This document shows positions 53,261-61,841 of a DNA stretch of 64,000 bases, piece after piece. The position numbers and the translations under genes are program-made. Location: NCBI RefSeq assembly GCF_900566085.1, contig NZ_UPHT01000131.1, positions 1-64,000 on the forward strand, given 5' to 3'. This DNA is from Mycobacterium attenuatum. Lineage in GTDB: Bacteria > Actinomycetota > Actinomycetes > Mycobacteriales > Mycobacteriaceae. How positions within the stretch are numbered: position 1 is the first letter of the stretch; each line of letters begins with the position of its first letter. The notes under the pieces are model-generated. The model did not search any database. It saw only the letters and a program-made list of their open reading frames with translations, and was not told where the DNA came from.

Positions 53261-53391
53261 ATGACGGCACGCTCGACGCCATGACCGCACACTCGACGCC
53301 ACCACCGCACACTCGACGCCACCACCCCACACTCGACGCCACCACCGCACACTCGACGCCACCACGCCACACTCGTCGTCACCACCGCACA
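53261..53391. repeat. 20-bp tandem repeat array, about 6.5 copies
   Basis: Units of exactly 20 bases, consensus ACCACCGCACACTCGACGCC, run head to tail with a few changes per unit. There are no spacers, so it is not a CRISPR. It sits in the 371-base gap between mbtK and the PPE gene, which otherwise holds only GC-rich sequence with unconvincing frames. The minus strand reads as TCGAGTGTGCGGTGGTGGCG, a kind of repeat that creates spurious Trp/Arg/Val-rich open frames. Confidence 0.9.
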
Positions 53392-53416
53392 AGGCGCCTG
53401 ACAGCGACCGCTGACA

Positions 53417-54592
53417 CTAACCGGCGGCCGGCGTTCGAGGCATGACGTAGGGCCTCGGCGTGACCCGCAGCACGCCGCTGACGCCGTTACCAGCGCCGGC
53501 GTTAGCCAGCTGGCCCAGCGGCAGCCCACCGAGCATCGGCGCAGACCCGGTTTCGGCGGAGCTCGCCAAACTGGCCAACGGCAATGCCCGGGCCGCCGGA
53601 ACGACCGTCTGATTCGCCGCGGCCCAGCCTTGCGGTACCGACAACGAACCGACGGACAGCGCCCGGCCCAAGCCCGCCGCGACTCCCGAACCGCCGATTC
53701 CGGAGGAACCTATCCCGTTTCCCAGCGATCTCACGGCTCGTGCCCCGGTTTCGACAGCGGCTTCGACGGCCTTGGCGGCCGTCGGAGCCATCCCCTTGAA
53801 CAGCGAATTCGCTGTGTTGGTCATCGACATCCCCGAATTGAGCATCGACACGTGATTGTTGAGAATCGACACCATGTTGCTGATCGGCGACAAGTGCGGC
53901 GACACCGCCTTCCAGAGCTCCCCCAGCTTGGCGAAGGGCGCGCTGCCTTGGGTGGGTTCGGCCAGCTGTTGCAGCGCCTGCGGCACCGTGGACATCAGCT
54001 GATTCGTCGCGGCGGTGTCGGTCGCCTCCCCGACCGCGGCCGCCTGCTGCACCAGTCCGCCGGCGTTGGTGATCTCCGGCGCCTCGTCGAACGGCGTCAG
54101 CGTCTCCGCGGCCACCGCCGCCGCACTCGCATAGCCGTACATCGCGCCCGCGTCCTGAGCCCACATCTCGCCGTACTCAGCCTCGGTGACCGCGATCGCC
54201 GGAGTGTTCTGCCCGAACAGGTTGGTCGCAATCAGCATCAGCAGCCGCATGCGGTTTTCGGCGATCACCGCCGGCGGCACCATCATGGCAAAGGCACTCT
54301 CATAGGCTGTCGCCGAAACCCGGGCCTGATCAGCTGTCAGCTCGGCCTGCGCCGCGGTGGCCCCCAGCCACGTCACGTACGGCGCGGCAGCCGCGGCCAT
54401 CAAGGCTGCCGACGAACCGCGCCACGGCCCGACCAGTAGCCCCCAGATCACCGATTGAACTGCGGACGCCGCACCATGCAGGTCAACGGCCACGGCGTCC
54501 CAGACCTGCGCGGCGGCCAGAATCGAGCCCGAACCGGGACCGCTGTACATCCGCACGGAGTTGATCTCCGGCGGCAAAGCTCCGAAATCCAT
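53417..54592 (-). CDS. PPE family protein, PPE18/19/60 (Mtb39) type
   Basis: 391 residues, the same length as M. tuberculosis PPE18, and alike throughout. PPE domain: MDFGALPPEINSVRMYSGPG, the WxG turn region WGLLVGPWRGSS, and TNLFGQNTPAIAVTEAEYGEM then WAQDAGAMYGY. C-terminal part: NNHVSMLNSGMSMTNTANS, GSLSVPQGWAAANQ and the PRPYVMPRTPAAG ending of the SVP subfamily. ATG 54592 has AAGAAAAGGGACTG upstream. It follows a PE gene by 40 bases, forming the usual PE-PPE heterodimer operon, likely exported by a type VII system. The esx pair that follows PPE18 in M. tuberculosis is absent. Confidence 0.92.
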   Translation of the reverse strand: MDFGALPPEINSVRMYSGPGSGSILAAAQVWDAVAVDLHGAASAVQSVIWGLLVGPWRGSSAALMAAAAAPYVTWLGATAAQAELTADQARVSATAYESAFAMMVPPAVIAENRMRLLMLIATNLFGQNTPAIAVTEAEYGEMWAQDAGAMYGYASAAAVAAETLTPFDEAPEITNAGGLVQQAAAVGEATDTAATNQLMSTVPQALQQLAEPTQGSAPFAKLGELWKAVSPHLSPISNMVSILNNHVSMLNSGMSMTNTANSLFKGMAPTAAKAVEAAVETGARAVRSLGNGIGSSGIGGSGVAAGLGRALSVGSLSVPQGWAAANQTVVPAARALPLASLASSAETGSAPMLGGLPLGQLANAGAGNGVSGVLRVTPRPYVMPRTPAAG

Positions 54593-54632
54593 CGTCAGTC
54601 CCTTTTCTTGAAGTTTCGTGAACCACCGTCGG

Positions 54633-54932
54633 TTACTGGGCCGCCGCGACGTTGGCGGCCTCTGTCGCTGCATACGAACCGGCGCTCGCGGCGAGTGTGG
54701 CCACCAGCTGCTCATGGATCGCCGCGGCCTTCGCGCTTACCGCCTGGTAGGTGGCAGCATGCGCGGCGAACTGCGTCGCGACCAGCGCCGAGACCTCGTC
54801 GGCAGCCGGCGGCAACACACCGGTCGTCGGGCCCGCGGCAGCGGCATTCCCATCGCTCAGTGCCGCACCGACCGATCCGAGGGTGTCGGCCGCGACCGCC
54901 AACGCGTCTGGTTGTGCCGTCAAGAAGTGCAT
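54633..54932 (-). CDS. PE family protein, PE13-like
   Basis: 99 residues, the exact length of a stand-alone PE protein: MHFLTAQPDALAVAADTLGS, central VLPPAADEVSALVATQFAAH, and the end helix AYQAVSAKAAAIHEQ with an ATEAANVAAAQ tail. Partner of the downstream PPE protein and probably co-secreted with it. ATG 54932 has GAGGAGGTAAGCGC upstream; longer in-frame starts are not conserved. Confidence 0.92.
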   Translation of the reverse strand: MHFLTAQPDALAVAADTLGSVGAALSDGNAAAAGPTTGVLPPAADEVSALVATQFAAHAATYQAVSAKAAAIHEQLVATLAASAGSYAATEAANVAAAQ

Positions 54933-55104
54933 GCGCTTACCTCCTCGGGACGCCGGGGCCTCGCCCGGCAATGCAGGTTGATCGTTGGGACGCCGGTGGC
55001 CCGCGCCGCCACGGGATGCGTTGGCGGCGCCGAACTGTGCGCTGATGATGACCAACCCGCAATGACGGCAACAGGTTAATCTCACCCGAAGCGAACGGGC
55101 GCAG

Positions 55105-55189
55105 GTGCAAAACGCACCCGCGGACCCGGCCGGAGGTGAAATCTTCCCAACGAGTCCACGATGGACCGCGCCGCAGGTGCAAAGTGCAC
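55105..55189 (-). promoter_or_regulatory. Paired GTGCA-N3-TGCAC-like motifs upstream of the PE-PPE pair
   Basis: GTGCAaaaCGCAC-type GTGCAAAACGCAC (55105-55117) and the perfect palindrome GTGCAaagTGCAC (55177-55189) both follow the same CGCAG leader, 72 bases apart and 170-260 bases upstream of the PE start. They look like two sites for one regulator. The rest of the 749-base gap 54933-55681 shows no gene or other convincing signal. Confidence 0.4.
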
Positions 55190-55681
55190 ATTCGGATAGG
55201 GTTGCGGTGCAACTCTTTGTCTTGGCCCGGGCGGCGTCCTCATGCGTGGAATCGACCTATTGTTCTGCGCCTCAACCAGTTCCGAACACGATCGGAGCTG
55301 TGCGTCTGGTCAGCGCCGCCTAAGCCATGCCAATCGAGCAGGGGCCGGAATATGTTCAGCCTGAGTTGATCGGATACATACTGCCCCGGCTGGTTTTGGC
55401 CAGCGACTACCGGTTCTGCTCCCGGCGAGCATAACTGTCCGTCGCATCAGTCGGACGTCGCAATCCTCTGCTCGGTCCACGCTGGCAAGTGCTTGGGCAC
55501 CCATGCAACCAGCAGCATCAGCAATCCGCAACCACAGCCGTGCCCGGTAGCATATCGACAGCAACGGAGCAACCGCACCGCCGCTATAAATCCGAGAAGC
55601 CAAGGGCAGCAAGAGGTTAAGCGTCTCCGCAACCGAAATTCATGACCGGCACCGGTCAGCAGGCGATCTTAGAATCAGCGC

Positions 55682-56947
55682 GTGGCACGGCAACGACCCT
55701 CGCCGCGAATTCGTGAGCTCATCCGAGAGGGAGCCCGGATCGCCCTCAACCCCGGTCCGGAATGGATCGCGGAGCTGGATCGTGCCACGGTGGCGGCCAA
55801 CCCGGCCATCGCCAATGATCCTGTCCTGACCAAGGTTGTCCAAAAGGCCAACCGCGCCAATCTGGTGCACTGGGCGGCCGCCAACATGCGTGACCCGGGC
55901 GCGCCGGTGCCGCCCAACGTCGGCGCGGAACCGCTCCGCATGGCCCGAGACCTGGTGCGGCGGAGCCTGGACTCGGTGGCGCTCGACGTCTATCGAACCG
56001 GGGAATACATCGCCTGGCGGCTATGGCTGCACATCGCTTTCGACCTCACGTCCGATCCGCAGGAACTGCGCGAACTGCTCGACGTTTCGGCCCGGTCGAT
56101 CAACGACTTCGTCGAGGCCACCCTGGCCGGTATCGCCGCCCAAATACAGCTGGAACATCATGATCTGAGCCGGGGCAGCCATGCCGAACGCCTTGAGGTG
56201 GTTGAACTCCTTGTCGAGGGGGCCCCGATCAGTGTGGAGCGCGCCGAATCCCGGCTCGGCTATCCGTTGAAACGAACGCACACGGCCGCCATCGTTTGGA
56301 GCGACGAGATCGACGGCAACCACGGCGATCTCGATCGTGCCGCCGATGCGTTCAGCCACGCCGTCGGTTGCGCGCAACAGCTCACCATGGTCGCCAGTGC
56401 GGCGGCCCGCTGGGTGTGGCTCGCCGACGCCGCCGGACTCGACAGCGACGCGGTCGAGCGCGCGCTGGGCAATACTGCCGGCGCGCGCATCGCCATCGGA
56501 ACCGCGGCAAGCGGGACCGCGGGGTTCCGGCGCAGCCACCTCGAGGCGCTGACCACACAGCGCACCCTGATGCGACTGCAATCCGGCCAGCGAGTGGCGT
56601 TTTTCTCCGAGGTCCAGATGATTGCTCTGATAGCCCACAATCCGGATGCCGCAGACGAATTCATCTCCAGCACGCTAGGCGACTTGGAATCGGCAAGCCC
56701 GGAGCTGCAGACGACGCTGCTGACGTTCATCAATGAGCAATGCAATGCCTCCCGCGCTGCCAAACGCCTCTACACGCACCGCAACACATTGCTGCGCAGG
56801 ATCGAGTCCGCCCAGCGGCTGCTGCCCCGGCCCCTCGGCCAGACCTCCGTTGAGGTGGCTGTCGCTCTGGAAGCCCTGAGGTGGCGCGGTACCAGCGTCG
56901 GCGCGCTCCCCTTACCCGCACGGCACAGTGACGACGTGCCGGCTTAG
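55682..56947 (+). CDS. PucR/CdaR-type transcriptional regulator (Rv1194c-like)
   Basis: A 421-residue regulator with a C-terminal PucR-type HTH (NEQCNASRAAKRLYTHRNTL, then LRRIESAQRLL, about 360-395) and a central GGDEF-like/CdaR region (AIVWSDEIDGNHGDLDRAAD). The N-terminal helical part (DLVRRSLDSVALDVYRTGEY) resembles RsbRD-like sensor domains in related mycobacterial proteins. Matches Rv1194c. GTG start at 55682. It is convergent with fadD36, the short gap containing three CCGGTTC copies. Ligand and targets unknown. Confidence 0.85.
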   Translation: MARQRPSPRIRELIREGARIALNPGPEWIAELDRATVAANPAIANDPVLTKVVQKANRANLVHWAAANMRDPGAPVPPNVGAEPLRMARDLVRRSLDSVALDVYRTGEYIAWRLWLHIAFDLTSDPQELRELLDVSARSINDFVEATLAGIAAQIQLEHHDLSRGSHAERLEVVELLVEGAPISVERAESRLGYPLKRTHTAAIVWSDEIDGNHGDLDRAADAFSHAVGCAQQLTMVASAAARWVWLADAAGLDSDAVERALGNTAGARIAIGTAASGTAGFRRSHLEALTTQRTLMRLQSGQRVAFFSEVQMIALIAHNPDAADEFISSTLGDLESASPELQTTLLTFINEQCNASRAAKRLYTHRNTLLRRIESAQRLLPRPLGQTSVEVAVALEALRWRGTSVGALPLPARHSDDVPA

Positions 56948-56983
56948 CCGATACGAGGCCGGTTCGACCCGGTTCTAGCCGGT

Positions 56984-58387
56984 TCAGCCTTCCGACAGCA
57001 ATTGCTTCTTGAGCACCTTGCCGAGCGCGTTGCGCGGCAGCGACTCCACGATACGCACCTCGCGCGGGCGCTTGTGAACCGAAAGCTGCTGAGCAACAAA
57101 CTGAATCAGGTCATCCGGGCCGGCCGAGCCGACAACGTAGGCGACGATCCGCTGACCCAGGTCCTCGTCGGGAAACCCGACGACCGCGGCCTCCGCCACA
57201 TCCGGATGCCCCAGCAGCACCGTCTCGATTTCGCCTGCGCCGACACGGAATCCGCCCGACTTGATCAGGTCCACCGACTCTCGGCCCACGATGCGGTGCA
57301 TGCCGCCGGCGTCGACGACCGCGACGTCACCGGTGCGATACCAGCCGTCAACGTCGAACGCTTCGGCGGTGGCCTCCGGTCGATTCAGGTAGCCCTCGAA
57401 CAGGGTCGGAGCCTGAACCTGAAGCTTGCCAACGGTTTCCCCGTCATGGGGCACCTCGTCGCCGTGGTCGTCGACGAGCCGGGTCGCCACGCCGGCCAGG
57501 GGCCATCCCACCCAGCCGGGACGACGTTCGCCGTCAGCCCGGGTGGACAGGGTGATCAACGATTCGGAGGCGCCGTAGCGTTCGATGGGCCGGTGCCCGG
57601 TCAATCGGGCCAGCTTGTCGAACACCGGCACCGGCAGCGCCGCACTGCCCGACACCAACAGCCGCGCGGGCTTCAGCGCCTCGGCAGCGGCCTGGTCGGC
57701 CGCCACCCGCGACCACACCGTCGGCACCCCGAAATACAGCGTGCCGCCCGCCGCCGCGTAGCCGTCCGGTGTGGGTTTCCCGGTGTGCACGAACCGATTT
57801 CCGACCCGGAGCGAACCGAGTAGCCCGAGAACCAGGCCGTGAATGTGATACATAGGCAAGCCGTGCACCAACACGTCGTCGGCGCTCCACTGCCACGCGT
57901 CGGCCAGTGCGTCCAGGTCCGCGGCGATCGCACGCCGGCTCACTTGCACTCCCTTGGGCGGACCGGTGGTACCGGACGTGTAGACCACCATCGCGACGTC
58001 ATCGGGTGACGGCTCGGGATAGCGATGCCACGAGCGGGCGTGCGCCCGGACCGGAATGTGCGGCAGCCCTTCGGTTTCGTCCGGTACCGGTCCCAGCCAG
58101 GCCTTGGCACCGGAGTCGGTCAGCATGTGCCGGCGCTCGGCCACCCCGACGTCGGACGGCACCGGGACGACCTGCACGCCGGCCATCAGACAGCCGGTGA
58201 CCGCCAGCACGGTGGCTGCGGTCGGCGTGGCCAGCACCGCGACTCGGTGCGCCCCCGCCACCCGCTCGGCCACCGAAGTTGCGGCGCCGACCAGATCGCT
58301 GCGGCTGAGCGTGCGGCCGTCGATGCTGACCGCGTCGGGGATGTCGGTGGCGGACAGGTCAGCGGGATTCAGGGAGGCCAGTAACAC
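56984..58387 (-). CDS. fadD36: Acyl-CoA synthetase FadD36
   Basis: A 467-residue ANL-superfamily ligase matching Rv1193, likely acting on short or medium acyl chains (malonyl-CoA synthetase-like size). ATP motif VVYTSGTTGPPKGVQVSRR (about 130-150), LPMYHIHGLVLGLLGS, RYGASESLI, GWYRTGDVAVVD, and A10 Lys in PRNALGKVLKKQLL. GTG start at 58387, 10 bases after the stop of the upstream hydrolase gene, so they are co-transcribed. Confidence 0.9.
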   Translation of the reverse strand: MLLASLNPADLSATDIPDAVSIDGRTLSRSDLVGAATSVAERVAGAHRVAVLATPTAATVLAVTGCLMAGVQVVPVPSDVGVAERRHMLTDSGAKAWLGPVPDETEGLPHIPVRAHARSWHRYPEPSPDDVAMVVYTSGTTGPPKGVQVSRRAIAADLDALADAWQWSADDVLVHGLPMYHIHGLVLGLLGSLRVGNRFVHTGKPTPDGYAAAGGTLYFGVPTVWSRVAADQAAAEALKPARLLVSGSAALPVPVFDKLARLTGHRPIERYGASESLITLSTRADGERRPGWVGWPLAGVATRLVDDHGDEVPHDGETVGKLQVQAPTLFEGYLNRPEATAEAFDVDGWYRTGDVAVVDAGGMHRIVGRESVDLIKSGGFRVGAGEIETVLLGHPDVAEAAVVGFPDEDLGQRIVAYVVGSAGPDDLIQFVAQQLSVHKRPREVRIVESLPRNALGKVLKKQLLSEG

Positions 58388-58396
58388 GTGAGCAGG

Positions 58397-59197
58397 CTAC
58401 CCAGCTCGGTCGGCGGCCGCAGCGGCGGTCTTCGACGATCCGGGGAACAGCGGCCGCAGCATCGGCGGCGGCCGGAATGGTGTCCAGGTGCCCTGCGGTT
58501 GCGCCAGCCGGTCCGCGATGGCCCAGACCGTTGCCGGATGATGACCGTAGCCGATATGGCTGGCCAGAACCGCGATGTTCTCGCTACGCGGCGATGGCGG
58601 ATTGATGCAGGTCTGCCAGGCGACCATGCCGTCGAAGCGGGAGTAGATCGCCGTCGTGGGAACCGGCATGGGTTCGGCTTCGGACTTCAACGGCAGTGCG
58701 TGCTGCTCGGCATGCAGATGGGCATAGCGTTTGAAGCTCGGGGTGGCGCGCGTTTGCCGCTCGTCTTCCATGCGGAAGGGGCTGCCCAGGGTGATTACCT
58801 GGCGCACCGCCGTCGAATGACGGCGGGCCAATGCCCGCGCGAAGATGCCGCCCAGGCTCCAGCCGATCAGACTCACCGGGGCCTCGTAGCGGGCGTGCAC
58901 CTCGTCCAGTCGCGCTTCCATGCCACGCACCGCTTCGGGAGTCGGACCGATGTTGCGGCCAAGCCCCCACCCGTGGGCCCGATACCCCACGCGGCGCAGC
59001 AGCCGCCGCAGCGTCCAGGTCGAACGGTCCCCGGCCAGCAGGCCGGGCAGCACCAGAACCGGATGCCCGTCGCCGACCGGCAGCATCCGGCGCAGCGGCA
59101 GCACGCTGACCAACTGCCCGTACTCAGCCACCGCACGCGGTATGTCGGTGAGGTAGAGCGCCAGGGGCGGCGCGTTGACGGGTTCGGTCGTGAGCAC
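58397..59197 (-). CDS. Alpha/beta hydrolase (Rv1192-like, lipase/PGAP1 type)
   Basis: A 266-residue esterase/lipase-like protein. Nucleophile Ser in IGWSLGGIFARALA (about 114-127), oxyanion region VLVLPGLLAGD near 48, catalytic His probably in HIGYGHHP near 226. No signal peptide. Matches Rv1192. GTG 59197 lies three bases after the upstream hydrolase stop, so the two are coupled. Substrate unknown; position beside fadD36 suggests ester or lipid breakdown. Confidence 0.82.
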   Translation of the reverse strand: MLTTEPVNAPPLALYLTDIPRAVAEYGQLVSVLPLRRMLPVGDGHPVLVLPGLLAGDRSTWTLRRLLRRVGYRAHGWGLGRNIGPTPEAVRGMEARLDEVHARYEAPVSLIGWSLGGIFARALARRHSTAVRQVITLGSPFRMEDERQTRATPSFKRYAHLHAEQHALPLKSEAEPMPVPTTAIYSRFDGMVAWQTCINPPSPRSENIAVLASHIGYGHHPATVWAIADRLAQPQGTWTPFRPPPMLRPLFPGSSKTAAAAADRAG

Positions 59198-59200
59198 GGA

Positions 59201-60109
59201 TCAGGCCTCCTCGTTCCAGACCTTCATCATGGTCGCCAAGATCTCCTCGCCGCGGCCCAATCCGGCGAGATGACTTTCCCCCGGCAGGTGCAACAGCTCG
59301 GCCTTGGGCAGCCGCGACACGACGTGCTCACCATGGGAGAACGGGATGATGTGGTCGTGGTCGCCATGCCACCAACGGACCGGGACCTTGATCTCCTCCA
59401 GCCGGAAGCCCCAGTCCCGGGCAAACACGATGACGTCGGCGAACGGCGCGGCCAGTTGCTTGCGGCTGCCGTTGAGCAGGTCGTCGAGGAACATCGCCTT
59501 GAACTCGGGGCGGGCCAGCAGATGCCGATCCGCCTGGGGCGAGAGCAGGGCATATACATCCAGCGCCGGTGACGCGACCGGCCGCGCCGCGCGGATCATC
59601 AGGCTCGCCGACAGCCGCAGCGGGGTGCCGCCCAACCTCAGCAACGGCGCCACCCGCAAGCCCAGGTTCATCAGGCCGCCGCTGATCGCGTCGGGGCCGT
59701 GCGTGGGCGCCACCCCGCCGAGCACGCCGGCGGCCACCACCTTGTCGGGCAGTCCAGCGGCGCAGGCCAGGGTGTAGGGACCGCCGCCGGATAAGCCGAC
59801 GACGGCCATCTTCTCGATGCCCAATGTTTCGGAGATGGTGCGCATGTCGTCGGCAAACGCCGAGATGGTCTCGTACTGATGCGGGGTCGACGAGCCGATT
59901 CCTGGGCGGTCGACACCGATCAGCCGGATGTTGTGGTGCTCGGCATAGACGCGGGCCTCGGTCGGAATCTGCCGGCGAGCACCGGGGGTGCCGTGCAGCC
60001 AGAAGACCGCACGCCCTTGTGGGGCGCCGAACTCGGCGAAGCCGATCTGGCGATCTTCGCCGACGGCGATGTTTCCTTCAATTTTGGGGCGGGCAATCGC
60101 GACGACCAT
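59201..60109 (-). CDS. Alpha/beta hydrolase (Rv1191-like)
   Basis: A 302-residue alpha/beta hydrolase. VFWLHGTPGARRQIP supplies the oxyanion loop (HGTPG), GVDRPGIGSS follows, nucleophile Ser in VGLSGGGPYTLACA (about 105-118), acid in WHGDHDHIIPF and His in LPGESHLAGL. Matches Rv1191. ATG 60109 (MVVAIARPK) is preferred over a further upstream in-frame start at 60184. It lies 78 bases downstream of the aldehyde dehydrogenase on the same strand. Confidence 0.85.
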   Translation of the reverse strand: MVVAIARPKIEGNIAVGEDRQIGFAEFGAPQGRAVFWLHGTPGARRQIPTEARVYAEHHNIRLIGVDRPGIGSSTPHQYETISAFADDMRTISETLGIEKMAVVGLSGGGPYTLACAAGLPDKVVAAGVLGGVAPTHGPDAISGGLMNLGLRVAPLLRLGGTPLRLSASLMIRAARPVASPALDVYALLSPQADRHLLARPEFKAMFLDDLLNGSRKQLAAPFADVIVFARDWGFRLEEIKVPVRWWHGDHDHIIPFSHGEHVVSRLPKAELLHLPGESHLAGLGRGEEILATMMKVWNEEA

Positions 60110-60187
60110 CCCGAGAGCTTCGCATGCGAACTTTGGCCGTGACAATTCTCGCGGGCTCCCCGCGGCTGGGCCGTTTTGCAGCACCGC

Positions 60188-61663
60188 TCAGGCCGGCATG
60201 CCGATGGCCTTGGGCTCCATGTACTGGTGCAGGCCCGCAATTCCGCCGCCCTCGCGGCCCAGGCCGCTCTGCTTGAAACCGCCGAACGGCGCATCACCGG
60301 GACCGAAGCCGTTCACCGCAATCTGGCCGGTGCGGATGCGCCGCGCGACACCGACGGCGCGTTCGGCGTCGGTGCCCCACACCGCGCCGGACAAGCCGTA
60401 CTGCGAGTTGTTGGCGATCGCGACGGCCTGGTCGTCGTCGCGGTAGCGCATGACCGTCAGTACCGGCCCGAAGACTTCCTCTTGCGCAATGGCAGCATCA
60501 GGCGTGGCGTGGGTCAGGATGGTCGGCTCGTAGTAGTAGCCCGTATCCAGGGTTGGCGGACGGCGGCCGCCGATCGCCAGGGTGGCGCCGTCGGCCAGCG
60601 CCCGCGACACCAGGTCCTCGACCCGCTGCCGCTGTTGCTCGCTGATCAACGGACCCATCTCGACATCCGGATCGGCGGGATCGCCGACCTTCACCCGGCG
60701 GGCCAGCGCCACGAGGCTTTCCACGACGTCGTCGTGCATGGTGTCGGGCAGCAGCAACCGGCTGTGCAGGATGCAGGCCTGGCCGGCATGCAACAGGCAG
60801 GACTCGAACAACATCCGCTGCAGCAGTTCGTCGGTCAGCTCGGCGTCGTCGAGCACGATGCTCGCCGATTTGCCCCCGCACTCCAGCAGCACCCGCTTCA
60901 TGGTGCCGGCCGCGGCGGCCATCACTTCCCGCCCGATCGCCGAGCTGCCGGTGAAGCTGACCATGTCGACGCGCGGGTCGACGGCCAGCAGCTTGCTCGC
61001 CTCGATGCTGCTGGGCGTGACGACATTGACCACGCCGGGCGGGATGTCGGTGTGCTCGTCGATGATGCGGGCCAGGGCCAGACCGGCGAGCGGCGTCAGC
61101 GGCGACGGCTTGAGCACCACGGTATTGCCGGCCGCCAGCGCCCGGCTAACCTTCATGGCGTTGAGACTGTGCGGGAAGTTCCACGGCGTCAGGATCGAGA
61201 CGACACCCAGCGGCTCGTGACACAGCACGGTGGTTCCGGACCCGATCGGCTCCTCGCGCAGCGTGGTGGCCAGTTGACCCGCCCGCAGCACCATGAAGGC
61301 CACGCTGTCGACTTGCATCATGCGCTCGTTGGCCGTGCAACCCCACTCGTCCTGGGCGAGCGCGAAGAATTCGTCAGCGTGCGCTTTCAGTGCCTCGCCG
61401 AGCTGAGTCAGGCAGGCGGCGCGCTCCTGATGGCTCATGGCGGGCCAATCGCCTTGGTCGAAAGCACGACGGGCGGCTGCGATCGCCTCGCCGACCTGGC
61501 TCTCGCTGGCGTCCGGGGCGGTGGCGATCGTCGCGCCGGTGGACGGCGAGATGTCGTCGTAGCGACCATTGTGCGCTTGCACCCAACGTCCGTCGATATA
61601 GAGCTCGTAGGTGTCCACGAGAGGTGATTCAGCCATCTGGTTTCCCGCCCGGATATCGGTCAT
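60188..61663 (-). CDS. NAD(P)-dependent aldehyde dehydrogenase
   Basis: A 491-residue ALDH-superfamily enzyme that oxidises an aldehyde to the acid. Catalytic Glu in LLECGGKSASIV (about 263), catalytic Cys in HAGQACILHSR (about 296), cofactor region VSILTPWNFPHSLNAMK, FTGSSAIGREV and EEVFGPVLTVMRY. ATG 61663 (MTDIRAGNQ) is chosen; MAESPLVDT nine residues later is an alternative. It is first in a leftward run with two hydrolases and fadD36, and divergent from a steroid hydratase/aldolase-type operon, whose retro-aldol step would release an aldehyde or ketone. A link is inference. Confidence 0.9.
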   Translation of the reverse strand: MTDIRAGNQMAESPLVDTYELYIDGRWVQAHNGRYDDISPSTGATIATAPDASESQVGEAIAAARRAFDQGDWPAMSHQERAACLTQLGEALKAHADEFFALAQDEWGCTANERMMQVDSVAFMVLRAGQLATTLREEPIGSGTTVLCHEPLGVVSILTPWNFPHSLNAMKVSRALAAGNTVVLKPSPLTPLAGLALARIIDEHTDIPPGVVNVVTPSSIEASKLLAVDPRVDMVSFTGSSAIGREVMAAAAGTMKRVLLECGGKSASIVLDDAELTDELLQRMLFESCLLHAGQACILHSRLLLPDTMHDDVVESLVALARRVKVGDPADPDVEMGPLISEQQRQRVEDLVSRALADGATLAIGGRRPPTLDTGYYYEPTILTHATPDAAIAQEEVFGPVLTVMRYRDDDQAVAIANNSQYGLSGAVWGTDAERAVGVARRIRTGQIAVNGFGPGDAPFGGFKQSGLGREGGGIAGLHQYMEPKAIGMPA

Positions 61664-61671
61664 ATCAACAC

Positions 61672-61792
61672 CCGGTGTACACCGGTCATAGTGCGGAGTC
61701 AATGACCTTCGGCGCGAATTGCCGGGTATTTCAGGCATATTGACAAGGCGTGTCACAGCCGGGTAGACACAGGTAGTCAGACACTTTGTGTC
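61672..61792. promoter_or_regulatory. Two palindromes in the divergent aldehyde dehydrogenase/hydratase promoter
   Basis: CCGGTGTACACCGG (61672-61685) is a perfect 14-bp palindrome next to the aldehyde dehydrogenase start. GACACtttGTGTC (61780-61792) is a second perfect palindrome on the hydratase side, amid several TGTC/GACA half-sites. They look like operators for a local regulator; neither fits the KstR or KstR2 consensus. Confidence 0.45.
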
Positions 61793-61841
61793 GATGTGTC
61801 GGATACGCTGATTCGCCGTCAATGTGCAACGGGAGGGCGCC

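Noticed and set aside
53261..53391. CRISPR array
   Set aside because: Units are contiguous 20-mers with no spacers and no cas genes nearby.
52888..53529. Trp/Arg/Val-rich minus-strand frames
   Set aside because: Created by the 20-bp repeat array; no start context or domain.
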